This document shows, piece after piece, positions 1-7,474 of a DNA stretch of 25,818 bases. The stretch spans positions 1 to 25,818 of the forward strand of contig CALNBM010000045.1 of assembly GCA_937874195.1 (NCBI GenBank), in the 5' to 3' direction. This stretch comes from an uncultured Clostridia bacterium. GTDB lineage: Bacteria; Bacillota; Clostridia; Christensenellales; UBA1242. The stretch's first letter is position 1. The number at the start of each line of letters is the position of its first letter. The notes beneath the pieces are model-generated. The model did not search any database. It was not told the DNA's origin and saw only the letters and a list, made by a program, of their open reading frames with translations. Both the position numbers and the translations under genes were made by a program.

Positions 1-40
1 GTGTAATTTGGAGGGGTTCTAAGAAATAAAAACTTAGTCT

Positions 41-73
41 AACTGTAAGGAAAGTTTGCCTTGCAGTTTTTTT
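41..73 (+). terminator. intrinsic terminator of an upstream gene
   Basis: An 8-bp stem pairs 43-50 with 59-66 (one G-T pair) around an 8-nt loop, and seven T residues follow directly. It points rightward, so it should end a transcript entering from the left edge. The gene it serves lies outside the window. Confidence 0.75.
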
Positions 74-157
74 AAAAAGTTTAAATTTCTTTTTTTAAAC
101 GGATATTTGATATATAATAGAATAAAATAAAGTAAAAAAATTAAAAGGAAAAAAACT

Positions 158-715
158 ATGATAATAACGATTGCGGGCAAAGCGGGTTCGGGAAAAACTA
201 CCCTTGCAGAAACGATAACCAAAAACTTTCCTCATGCTATACATGTTGATTTAGATGAGGTTAATACACAACTTTTAACCACAAAAGAAGTTCGAGTTCA
301 AGCACTTTCAATTTTTGGAAAAAGTGTTTTTAAAGATGGCATACTTGATAAAGACAGCATTGCAAATCATATTTATAATAACAAAGAACTGTATGATGAT
401 TGGTGCAACTATATGAAAGCACTGTGTGAAGAAAATGTGTTGCAAACAATAGAAAAAAATCCTAAAAGCCTATACATTATTGAACATGTTTTAATAAATC
501 AACTCTCACTTTTTAAAAAAAGCGCTTGTAATATTCTTGTTTGGCTGAATGAAGACGAACGATTAAAACGAGTTATGAAACGAGATAATATGACTCTTGA
601 GCAAGTAAAAAATCGTGAGCAGTTTTTAGTTCCCTATGATGAGAAAATTTTTAATATAGTTTTTAACGAAAACGAGAAAGTTGACATATTAAGTAAATTG
701 ACCATGTTGATTTAA
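158..715 (+). CDS. coaE: dephospho-CoA kinase
   Basis: Predicted dephospho-CoA kinase, which phosphorylates the ribose 3'-OH of dephospho-CoA with ATP, the last step of CoA synthesis in the cytosol. The 185-residue product is slightly shorter than most CoaE proteins (about 195-205). It opens with a P-loop, GKAGSGKT at residues 7-14, then a VDLDEVN segment where the family has its DAD(x)I motif. The FGKSVFKDGILDK stretch matches the family's FG-(x)n-DG-LDR region, and the KRVMKRDNMTLEQVKNREQ lid resembles the usual Q-RL-R-R-x-S-x-E-x-(x)-R segment. The ATG follows an AAAAGG Shine-Dalgarno at a good distance, and a TATAAT -10 lies at 113-118 without a convincing -35. The gene is separated from galE by 65 bp. 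A general nucleoside kinase is possible but less likely, given the DG-LD and C-terminal motifs. Confidence 0.85.
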   Translation: MIITIAGKAGSGKTTLAETITKNFPHAIHVDLDEVNTQLLTTKEVRVQALSIFGKSVFKDGILDKDSIANHIYNNKELYDDWCNYMKALCEENVLQTIEKNPKSLYIIEHVLINQLSLFKKSACNILVWLNEDERLKRVMKRDNMTLEQVKNREQFLVPYDEKIFNIVFNENEKVDILSKLTMLI

Positions 716-721
716 AGGATT

Positions 722-749
722 TTGTTTATTTTTCTTTTTATGTTAATAT
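722..749 (+). promoter_or_regulatory. putative sigma-A promoter for galE
   Basis: TTGTTT at 722-727 and TAATAT at 744-749 are 16 bp apart, with a TG one base before the -10 (extended -10). It lies just after the coaE stop and 31 bp before the galE start, and no terminator hairpin separates the two genes, so galE could have both read-through and its own transcription. Confidence 0.5.
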
Positions 750-780
750 TAGGCGAATTAAATAAAAAAGTGAGGAAAAT

Positions 781-1782
781 ATGAAAAAAATACTTTTAAC
801 CGGCGGACTAGGATATATCGGTTCACATACCGCAGTTGAACTATTGCAAAATAATTATGATATTGTGATTATAGATAATTTAAGCAACAGTAGACTAGAA
901 GTGAAAGATTCGATTAAGCAAATAACAAATAAAAGTTTCAAATTTATCAAAGAAGATTTAAAAAATAAAGAGGCATTGTTTAAAGTTTTTGAGCAAGAAA
1001 ATTTTTATGCCGTTGTGCATTTTGCGGCTTCCAAAGCCGTGGGAGAGTCTGTGGAAAATCCACTTAAATATTATAACAACAATATAATATCCAGCATTAA
1101 TTTATTAGAAGCTATGAAAAAGTACAACGTTAAGAATTTAATTTTTAGTTCATCTGCTTGCGTTTACGGAGACTTAGATGACTTGCCATATTACGAAAGT
1201 ATGCCAACAACTCCTACTAATCCATACGGCAGAACAAAATATTTTATAGAAGAAATTATAAAAGATGTATATACCGCAGATAAGACAAATAATTTTGTGA
1301 TACTAAGATATTTCAATCCCGTTGGCGCACACGATAGTTTTCTTATTGGTGAAGATTGTGAAAAACCTGCCAATCTTATGCCATTAGTTGCGCGTGCTGC
1401 AACAGGGAAATTGGGGAAATTAAAAGTGTTTGGAGATAATTATAACACACCAGACGGCACAGGTGTTAGAGATTATATCCATGTGGTGGATTTAGCGAAG
1501 GGACATTTAAAAGCGTTAGAAAAGATTGCAGATAAAAAGGGTTTTTTAAATACATATAATTTAGGCACGGGCGTTGGATATAGTGTGTTAGATTTAATTA
1601 ATACTTTCAATGAAATTTGCGGCAATAAAGTTAAATACGAATTTGCAGAAAGAAGAGCAGGCGACGCTCCTGTGTCTTACGCTTCTTCCCAAAAAGCAGA
1701 GAAAGAATTAAACTGGAAGGCAACCCGGTCATTAAAAGATATGTGTGAAAGCAGTTATCAATTCGAATTAAGAAATAACTAA
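781..1782 (+). CDS. galE: UDP-glucose 4-epimerase
   Basis: Predicted NAD-dependent epimerase interconverting UDP-glucose and UDP-galactose, which feeds the Leloir pathway and supplies UDP-galactose for surface polysaccharide. It is an extended short-chain dehydrogenase/reductase. The Rossmann motif GGLGYIG is at residues 8-14, and the DNLSNS segment is typical of GalE. The catalytic serine region is at 123-125 (SSS before ACVYG), and the YxxxK pair is Y149/K153. The FNPVGAH and RDYIHVVDLAKGH segments are also family hallmarks. At 333 residues the length is normal. A GTGAGGA Shine-Dalgarno precedes the ATG. No other galactose gene is adjacent, so a role in envelope glycan supply is as plausible as galactose catabolism. 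Some GalE enzymes also act on N-acetyl sugars, which cannot be decided here. Confidence 0.95.
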   Translation: MKKILLTGGLGYIGSHTAVELLQNNYDIVIIDNLSNSRLEVKDSIKQITNKSFKFIKEDLKNKEALFKVFEQENFYAVVHFAASKAVGESVENPLKYYNNNIISSINLLEAMKKYNVKNLIFSSSACVYGDLDDLPYYESMPTTPTNPYGRTKYFIEEIIKDVYTADKTNNFVILRYFNPVGAHDSFLIGEDCEKPANLMPLVARAATGKLGKLKVFGDNYNTPDGTGVRDYIHVVDLAKGHLKALEKIADKKGFLNTYNLGTGVGYSVLDLINTFNEICGNKVKYEFAERRAGDAPVSYASSQKAEKELNWKATRSLKDMCESSYQFELRNN

Positions 1783-1842
1783 TAACAAAAAAACCTTTCA
1801 AATAATTAGCTACTAAAAAAACGCTTTATGGTATTACTTTTT

Positions 1843-1884
1843 AATCTCTATGTTAGACTAGCTTAGCATAGAGATTTTTATTTG
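1843..1884 (+). terminator. strong intrinsic terminator after galE
   Basis: A 13-bp stem pairs 1843-1855 with 1864-1876 (one G-T pair) around an 8-nt loop and runs into a T-rich tail. It sits about 60 bp after the galE stop and has no T-run on the opposite strand, so it works rightward. Confidence 0.85.
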
Positions 1885-2233
1885 TCTTTTACAAGGACTT
1901 GTATTATATTTTTGTAATCTTACAATATTACTTGGCTATAATTCAATTATTAATAATGGCTAAAAAATAATTACATATACGCTATAAACAAATAAAATAG
2001 GTATTCTGTTATTTAGTTGTACGCAGTTAAAAAGGTTTTTTTTGGGTATTCTACTGTTGATTTGAAATCAAGCGTACTTTCTATGGATTTTGATTGACTG
2101 ATAGTAACTTGCAAATTCAGATTTTACTAAACTTTTTTATTTGCTATTTTTTTTGTAACAAAATTAAATATTATTAATGCGATAACATAATTTAAACATA
2201 GATGCAAATTTCATATTTGTTTTAATAAAAAGT
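1885..2233. other. intergenic gap between convergent galE and cwlD
   Basis: About 350 AT-rich bases with no open frame that has a ribosome site. No convincing minus-strand terminator for cwlD was found; the best inverted repeat is a 5-bp stem near 2205-2219 without a T-run. Nothing further can be supported. Confidence 0.5.
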
Positions 2234-2968
2234 TTAAACATTATATTCTCCATTTGTCATCACAAGGGTGGAAATATCAAAATATTCAACAATGCCACAA
2301 AGTATGGCATAAGCGATTCGATCTTGATAGATTGCATTTTGAAGCAATTGTTCTTCTTCACTGTTTGTTAGATACCCACATTCCACAATAACCGTGGGCA
2401 CTTTAACGATTTTAAGCATATAATAATCGCCAAAGTTTGCTTCCTTTCTGGCATAAGGCAATAATTTTAAAAGTTGTTTTTGAATACTTTTAGCAAAAAA
2501 TTCTCCTTCCAAACTATTTGTATTATAAAAGGCTTGAGCACCGCGTTGGTGTTGGCTGGGAAAAGAGTTTTGATGAACACTTACTACCAAATCTGCGTTG
2601 GATGCTAAAATTATATCCGCTCGTTTTTCCATGTCGCTTCTTTTATAGTTGTCCACATTTTCTTGGTATAACCCTTCTTTTCCATGTCGCGTTAGCACCA
2701 CATTAAAGCCAAATGCTCTTAATTGTTTTTCTAATTTCTTAACGATAGCTAAATTAACATCACTTTCTTTAACATCGGTTATTCTTCCCGAACAACCGTT
2801 ATCTCGTCCGCCGTGACCAGCGTCTAACACAATGGTATAGCCAAGCAAACTGGAAGACGGACTGGGGTAAAAAGCTTTTACAATCGCAACACTGGTAAGC
2901 AAACTCACTATGCTTAAAAAAAGCACAGCGATGAGTGGTTTTATTTTAATAGCAGTTATTAATTTCAT
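2234..2968 (-). CDS. cwlD: CwlD-type N-acetylmuramoyl-L-alanine amidase
   Basis: Predicted zinc amidase (Amidase_3 family) that cleaves between N-acetylmuramic acid and L-alanine in peptidoglycan. In endospore formers CwlD helps make the muramic-delta-lactam of the spore cortex. An N-terminal hydrophobic segment (about residues 12-32) should anchor it or export it. The catalytic domain begins with LDAGHGG. By position the zinc ligands are H52, E68 and H132 (VSVHQNS), and the catalytic glutamate is E196 (VIVECGYLTN). The GAQAFYN motif and LLKxxKVPTVIVECGYLTN region resemble CwlD more than vegetative amidases, and the protein lacks added SH3 or cell-wall repeats. The 244-residue length fits. 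No good Shine-Dalgarno is seen before the ATG, so the exact start is less sure. CwlD versus another single-domain Amidase_3 is inference. Confidence 0.8.
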   Translation of the reverse strand: MKLITAIKIKPLIAVLFLSIVSLLTSVAIVKAFYPSPSSSLLGYTIVLDAGHGGRDNGCSGRITDVKESDVNLAIVKKLEKQLRAFGFNVVLTRHGKEGLYQENVDNYKRSDMEKRADIILASNADLVVSVHQNSFPSQHQRGAQAFYNTNSLEGEFFAKSIQKQLLKLLPYARKEANFGDYYMLKIVKVPTVIVECGYLTNSEEEQLLQNAIYQDRIAYAILCGIVEYFDISTLVMTNGEYNV

Positions 2969-3199
2969 AATAATATGATATTGGTGTTTTTGATTAATAA
3001 TGAATATTTGTTTTATTTACTTCCGCCTAAAAAATATTTATAGATAAAAATAAATAATAAAATTTTGTTTATGAATATTAGCTCTGTATCAATTTTTTCA
3101 TAAATTTTATTGAAACTAAAAAATTAAGGTTTATTAAAAAGCCTTATATAGTATTTATTTTAAAAAAAAGTGAATATTAAATTTATTATCAACTTAAAC

Positions 3200-3225
3200 G
3201 GCAAAGGGTTTGCCTTTTTTATTTT
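3200..3225 (+). terminator. orphan intrinsic terminator upstream of the virB4-like gene
   Basis: A perfect 6-bp stem, GGCAAA at 3200-3205 and TTTGCC at 3209-3214, has a GGG loop and is followed by TTTTTT. It terminates rightward, yet no rightward gene precedes it because cwlD runs leftward. It probably insulates the downstream promoter or ends an unannotated transcript. Confidence 0.7.
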
Positions 3226-3230
3226 GTTTT

Positions 3231-3259
3231 TTAATTTATATAATATATAATGTTATAAT
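3231..3259 (+). promoter_or_regulatory. putative extended -10 promoter of the virB4-like gene
   Basis: TATAAT at 3254-3259 is preceded by TG one base upstream (extended -10). A weak -35-like TTAATT lies at 3231-3236, 17 bp away. Transcription would begin near 3266, giving a leader of about 34 nt to the ATG at 3300. This excludes a start upstream of it. Confidence 0.5.
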
Positions 3260-3299
3260 TATTACACAAAATAAACTTGATTTAAACTGGAAAATAAAA

Positions 3300-6011
3300 A
3301 TGGTTAGACATATACCAAGAAAAAGTAAAATTAAAATGGAGTTTTGGCGAGGAATAACCATCGCTGATATTATTGTTGCCGTAGTCGGCTTTTTCATGTT
3401 TTTGCTGTTATTATTTTCAAACATATTTTCTGCGCCATTTAGTTTTTATTTTGCTTTAAGTTTTCTTGTTCTATGGGCATCATTATTTATGAAAATTAAC
3501 GAGCAAATTCGCTTGTATTATGGACTTGTGTTATTGTTTAAGTTTTCTGCATATAAGAAAAAATATTATCGTGATCCTAAAAATCCCAATGATGATATAA
3601 GCAGAGTTATCCCTTTTGAGGGATTGAGCACTGATAAATTTATTTCGTTTGGCGATTATTATGCCCAAGTTATTGAAATTTTACCATCCACTTTCTTTTT
3701 ACTAACAGAAGAAAAACAAGAAATGGTTATTCGCACACTTTCTCAAGCATTCACAAGGTTAAATTCCAACCAAAAACTAACCATTGTTAAAACTCGTAAA
3801 CCCATGCTTCTTGATAACATGCTTAAATATGAAGACACTAAATATAACACTCTTATTGACATGAGTGAGCGAGGGTTATATAGCGCATCTGAGTTGGATT
3901 CGAGAAGTGCTGTGTTTGAAGAACGGCTTAAAGCAATTCGATTTTTAAACGAAAATGATAGAATAATTAAAAATCACTTTTATATTGTTGTTTACGATAT
4001 TGATCGTGAAGCGCTAAATTCCACAGTTCGTGGGATTGTTTCATCGCTAGAAAGTTCTGTTACTCCTATTTACACAAACCCAGTTGAAGGAAACCAATTA
4101 TTAGTGTTTTTAAAATCAACTTTCACTGACCAGTTTGATGAACGCGAACTAGAACTTATTTCGGAAAATGACAAAATCAAATGGGTGTTTCCCCAAGAAA
4201 TAGAGTTTAAAGCGATGACAACACGGATTGATGGCAGAGCATATCGGGCTTTTTCTATTTCCGACTATCCGCTTGAAGTAGTAAACGCTTGGCTTTATCC
4301 TTTGTTTAGATTAGAGGAATCAAAAATTGTCGTAAATATTGAACCTATTGACAGATATAACGCCGAAAGAATGATTGATAAAAGTTTGATGGAAGTGGAA
4401 ATGCGTATGGGCAAAGATATGTCCACAAGCAGAAGGATTGAAACTCAAACCCATTTTGACACTCTTAAAGGTTTACTTACTTCACTTAAAAATAATAATG
4501 AAAACCTATTTAATACAAATATTCATATTATAGCCGACGAAAACATTAAAAAAGAAGTTCGTGCTGTGTTAAAGCAAGGTGGGTTTAAATTCGATGAAAA
4601 CTTTGCTAAACAAATTGATGGGTTTGTTAGCGCAAATATTAGCACGCTAGATCTTATGAAAAGTTATCAACGCGGAATTCCAACATCCACACTTGCCGCT
4701 ATGTTTCCGTTTATAAGCAATTATCTTCATGACGAACGTGGATTTTACTTAGGATATAACCCAGCGCCTGTGTTCACAAATTTCTTTGCGAGAAATAACG
4801 AGCGGGTAAATAGTAATATTATGGTAATAGGAAAATCCGGCTCGGGTAAATCTTTTGCAACAAAAACATTACTTTCCAATTTTGCGGCTGATAACACGCG
4901 TGTTTTTATTCTTGACCCCGAAAACGAATATGAAGTGTTGTGTAAAAACCTTCGTGGTAAAACAATAGATGTTGGTGCAAGCACGGACGGTATTTTCAAC
5001 CCCTTCCATATTTATCCTTCGCTAGAAGCACAGGAAGGTGAATCGGACGACTCGTATAGTGCTCACTTGCAGTTTTTGGAGCAGTTCTACCGATTGATTT
5101 TGCCGGGTATGTCTCCCGATGCTTTTGAAAAGTTAAACTCGATAACAGTTGGCTTATATAAACGAAAAAATATTGATGCCTCAACACCTGTTGAAAAACT
5201 TTCACCTAAAAACTTCCCGATTTTTGATGACCTGCTTGAAATGGTAGATGAATTAATAGCGCTAGAAAAAGTGGAATATCATTTAAGAAACTTGCTCACA
5301 GTTAGAACTTATGTTGAGAAGTTTGCAACGGGCGGGCGAAATAGTAACTTATGGAACGGGCCAACCACTATTCAAACAAATGAAAACTTTGTGTGTTTTA
5401 GTTTCAGGTCATTAATTGTTAACAGAAATGAAACTATTGCAAACGCACAAATGCTTTTAATTTTTAAATACCTTGATAACGAAATAATTCGTAATCGTGA
5501 TTTCAACTTAAAATATTTTGCGAATGAAGAGTTAGAGGAAGACCATAGAAGAATTGTTGTTGCCGTGGATGAGGCGCATGTGTTCATTAATAAAAAATTC
5601 CCAATAGCGTTAGACTTTATGGCGCAGATGGCAAAAAGAATAAGAAAATATCACGGAATGCTTATAATTATCACGCAAAATATTAAAGACTTTGTGGGAA
5701 ATGAGGAAATTCAAACGCAAAGTACTGCGGTTATAAACGCCTGCCAATATTCTATGATTTTTTCATTGTCGCCTAATGATATTAGTGACCTTATATCGCT
5801 TTATAGAAACGCCGGGGGAATTAATGACGAGGAAAAAGATGCAATAGTAACAGCTCGGCGTGGACAAGCTTTCTTAATAACAGGACCAATGAATAGAACT
5901 ATGGTTCAAATTGATGCGTTGACTACCACACGAGAAATTTTTGAAAGTGCCAGATATTACAGAGCAGATGTGAGTGATGTGGATTTAAAGGAAGAACTTA
6001 AAACCCTTTAA
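3300..6011 (+). CDS. PrgI-VirB4 fusion conjugation-type ATPase, standing alone
   Basis: A 903-residue membrane-linked ATPase of the VirB4/TraC/ConE family, which powers substrate or pilus handling in type IV secretion. The N-terminus (IPRKSKIKMEFWRGIT) and two membrane helices at about 21-42 and 46-64 resemble the small PrgI-type protein of Gram-positive conjugation systems, here fused to the ATPase. The C-terminal RecA-like domain has Walker A GKSGSGKS at 511-518, Walker B ending DEAH at 757-760, and an ITQN segment shortly after, as in VirB4. The reading frame stays open upstream to a TTG at 3210, but that codon lies inside a terminator stem and before the promoter, so the ATG at 3300 is preferred. 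That ATG has only a weak GGA ribosome site. No relaxase, coupling protein, VirB6 or VirB1 homologue is nearby; the flanking genes are housekeeping. The family assignment is firm, the cellular role unknown. Confidence 0.85.
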   Translation: MVRHIPRKSKIKMEFWRGITIADIIVAVVGFFMFLLLLFSNIFSAPFSFYFALSFLVLWASLFMKINEQIRLYYGLVLLFKFSAYKKKYYRDPKNPNDDISRVIPFEGLSTDKFISFGDYYAQVIEILPSTFFLLTEEKQEMVIRTLSQAFTRLNSNQKLTIVKTRKPMLLDNMLKYEDTKYNTLIDMSERGLYSASELDSRSAVFEERLKAIRFLNENDRIIKNHFYIVVYDIDREALNSTVRGIVSSLESSVTPIYTNPVEGNQLLVFLKSTFTDQFDERELELISENDKIKWVFPQEIEFKAMTTRIDGRAYRAFSISDYPLEVVNAWLYPLFRLEESKIVVNIEPIDRYNAERMIDKSLMEVEMRMGKDMSTSRRIETQTHFDTLKGLLTSLKNNNENLFNTNIHIIADENIKKEVRAVLKQGGFKFDENFAKQIDGFVSANISTLDLMKSYQRGIPTSTLAAMFPFISNYLHDERGFYLGYNPAPVFTNFFARNNERVNSNIMVIGKSGSGKSFATKTLLSNFAADNTRVFILDPENEYEVLCKNLRGKTIDVGASTDGIFNPFHIYPSLEAQEGESDDSYSAHLQFLEQFYRLILPGMSPDAFEKLNSITVGLYKRKNIDASTPVEKLSPKNFPIFDDLLEMVDELIALEKVEYHLRNLLTVRTYVEKFATGGRNSNLWNGPTTIQTNENFVCFSFRSLIVNRNETIANAQMLLIFKYLDNEIIRNRDFNLKYFANEELEEDHRRIVVAVDEAHVFINKKFPIALDFMAQMAKRIRKYHGMLIIITQNIKDFVGNEEIQTQSTAVINACQYSMIFSLSPNDISDLISLYRNAGGINDEEKDAIVTARRGQAFLITGPMNRTMVQIDALTTTREIFESARYYRADVSDVDLKEELKTL

Positions 6012-6052
6012 TGAATTATAATATTTATGTTTTCCCATATAATTAATATTTT

Positions 6053-6092
6053 AAAAGTTTAAACAAAGATTGTTTTGTTTAACTTTTTTTTA
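6053..6092 (+). terminator. intrinsic terminator after the virB4-like gene
   Basis: An AT-rich stem of about 12 bp, with one bulged T, pairs 6054-6066 with 6073-6085 and is followed by eight T residues. It lies 40 bp after the stop codon. Confidence 0.65.
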
Positions 6093-6169
6093 AGTTGGTT
6101 TGTTTTAAAAACAAGTTTGAAAAATTATAGCAAGAATGCATTAATGTAAACAAAATAAAAATTTAGTGT

Positions 6170-6198
6170 TTGTGATAAGAGCGTTTTAATGATAGAAT
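6170..6198 (+). promoter_or_regulatory. possible promoter of tsaD
   Basis: TTGTGA at 6170-6175 and TAGAAT at 6193-6198 have ideal 17-bp spacing. The predicted start site (about 6205) falls inside the ribosome-binding site of the ATG at 6215, which makes this promoter, or that start codon, questionable. Confidence 0.3.
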
Positions 6199-6214
6199 AA
6201 AAAGGGAAGAAAAT

Positions 6215-7288
6215 ATGTTTCAAAAAATAGTGCAGGAAAAATTTAATATATTAAAAAACAAGCAAGATGTGTTGGTTTTAGGAATTGAATCGTCATGCGA
6301 TGAAACTAGCATTGCGGTGGTTAAAAACGGGCGAGAAGTGTTATCAAATATTGTTTCCAGCCAAGTGGATATTCACGAGCGGTTTGGTGGAGTTGTGCCA
6401 GAAGTGGCAAGCAGAAATCATTTGCTTGCTATTGATAATGTTTTAGAAAAAAGTTTAAAAGAGGCAAAAACTTCTTTAAGCGAAATTGATGCTATTGCTG
6501 TAACTTATGGCGCAGGGCTAGCAGGTGCACTTATGGTGGGAGTGTCGTATGCAAAAGCGCTTGCTTATGCTTGCCGTGTTCCGCTAATCGCAGTAAATCA
6601 TATTAAAGCACACATTAGTGCTAATTATATAGTTGATAAAACTTTGCAACCGCCTTTTATTGCGCTAGTTGTTAGTGGCGGCCATACTGCATTAATTAGA
6701 GTGGATGATTATGTGAATCAAACGCTAATTAGTACCACACATGATGATGCAGTGGGCGAGAGTTATGATAAAGTGGCAAAGGTGTTAGGGCTTGGTTATC
6801 CCGGTGGGCCAAAGGTTGATAAACTAGCAAAGTTGGGCAAAGCAAATATTGAATTTGTTAAAAAACCAAGTAACAATTTAGTGTTTAGTTATAGCGGACT
6901 AAAAACCGCAGTTATAAATTATGTGCATAAATTAAAACAAGGAAATTGTGAAGTTCCTGTGGAAGATATATGTGCGTCTTTTCAAAAACATGTTGTTAGT
7001 GAGTTAGTGGAAAAGAGTTTGCTTGCCTGTAAAAAACACAATTTAGACACACTTGTTGTTGCAGGTGGAGTTTCTGCAAACTCTTACCTTCGTGAATTAT
7101 TAAAAGAAAAGGGAGTTAAAAATTCCGTTAAAGTTATTATTCCACCTTTTGAATATTGCACAGATAACGCTACAATGGTGGCGAGCGAAGGATATTTTTT
7201 AATTAAAAATGGCAAAGGTTTGGCGGATTTAAACCTTACAGCGGATGCATCAATAAACTTAAAATACAGCAACCAGCTAGAAGAATAG
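6215..7288 (+). CDS. tsaD: tRNA N6-threonylcarbamoyladenosine transferase TsaD
   Basis: Predicted TsaD (Kae1/Gcp family), which with TsaB and TsaE moves threonylcarbamoyl from the TsaC product to A37 of ANN-decoding tRNAs in the cytosol. Signature pieces are ESSCDET at residues 25-31, the metal-binding HIKAH with H129 and H133, SGGHT at 154-158, and the DDAVGESYDKVAKVLGL and YPGGP segments. The C-terminal part has FSYSGLKTA, VAGGVSANSYLR and CTDNATMVA, all typical. The protein has 357 residues. About 18 residues precede the usual VLGIESS start. This extension is kept because the ATG at 6215 has a good GGGA ribosome site, whereas the in-frame GTG at codon 20 has none. tsaB and tsaE are not in the window. 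The neighbouring leuS and cca also act on tRNA, though on the other strand. Confidence 0.95.
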   Translation: MFQKIVQEKFNILKNKQDVLVLGIESSCDETSIAVVKNGREVLSNIVSSQVDIHERFGGVVPEVASRNHLLAIDNVLEKSLKEAKTSLSEIDAIAVTYGAGLAGALMVGVSYAKALAYACRVPLIAVNHIKAHISANYIVDKTLQPPFIALVVSGGHTALIRVDDYVNQTLISTTHDDAVGESYDKVAKVLGLGYPGGPKVDKLAKLGKANIEFVKKPSNNLVFSYSGLKTAVINYVHKLKQGNCEVPVEDICASFQKHVVSELVEKSLLACKKHNLDTLVVAGGVSANSYLRELLKEKGVKNSVKVIIPPFEYCTDNATMVASEGYFLIKNGKGLADLNLTADASINLKYSNQLEE

Positions 7289-7357
7289 CTTATTGTTTTA
7301 CAAAAATACCTAGACCTATTAAAAAACTTTAAAACTGCGAGTGAAAAAATCAAAATG

Positions 7358-7372
7358 CACCTTTTTTAGGTG
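7358..7372 (-). terminator. weak second hairpin on the minus-strand side of cca
   Basis: A 5-bp stem pairs 7358-7362 with 7368-7372. Read on the minus strand it is followed by a T-rich tract (ATTTTGATTTTTT). It may back up the main cca terminator, or fold weakly at the end of the tsaD transcript. Confidence 0.35.
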
Positions 7373-7406
7373 TTGTGTAAGAAGCGAGAAGGCTTAAGAC
7401 CTCATT

Positions 7407-7432
7407 AAAAAACCTCACGCATTTTAGTGAGG
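7407..7432 (-). terminator. intrinsic terminator of cca
   Basis: A perfect 6-bp stem, 7413-7418 with 7427-7432, has an 8-nt loop. On the minus strand it is followed directly by TTTTTT. It lies about 40 bp past the cca stop. The T-run is only on this strand, so it serves cca rather than tsaD. Confidence 0.7.
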
Positions 7433-7474
7433 ATATTTGTTGACAAAAATCAGTTCAGACAATTTTATTTAATA

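Larger units (their letters stand above)
2969..3299. other. divergent intergenic region cwlD / virB4-like gene
   Basis: About 330 bp of very AT-rich DNA. It contains a 7-bp hairpin at 3126-3145 without a T-run, an intrinsic terminator at 3200-3220 and an extended -10 promoter near 3231-3259. No cwlD promoter with a good -35/-10 pair was recognised; a sporulation-sigma promoter could be present, but its consensus is too loose to call by eye. Confidence 0.5.

Noticed and set aside
1..6. End of an upstream gene at GTG TAA
   Set aside because: Two codons are not enough to decide a frame. The terminator at 41-73 suggests a gene ends here, but which stop codon it uses cannot be known.
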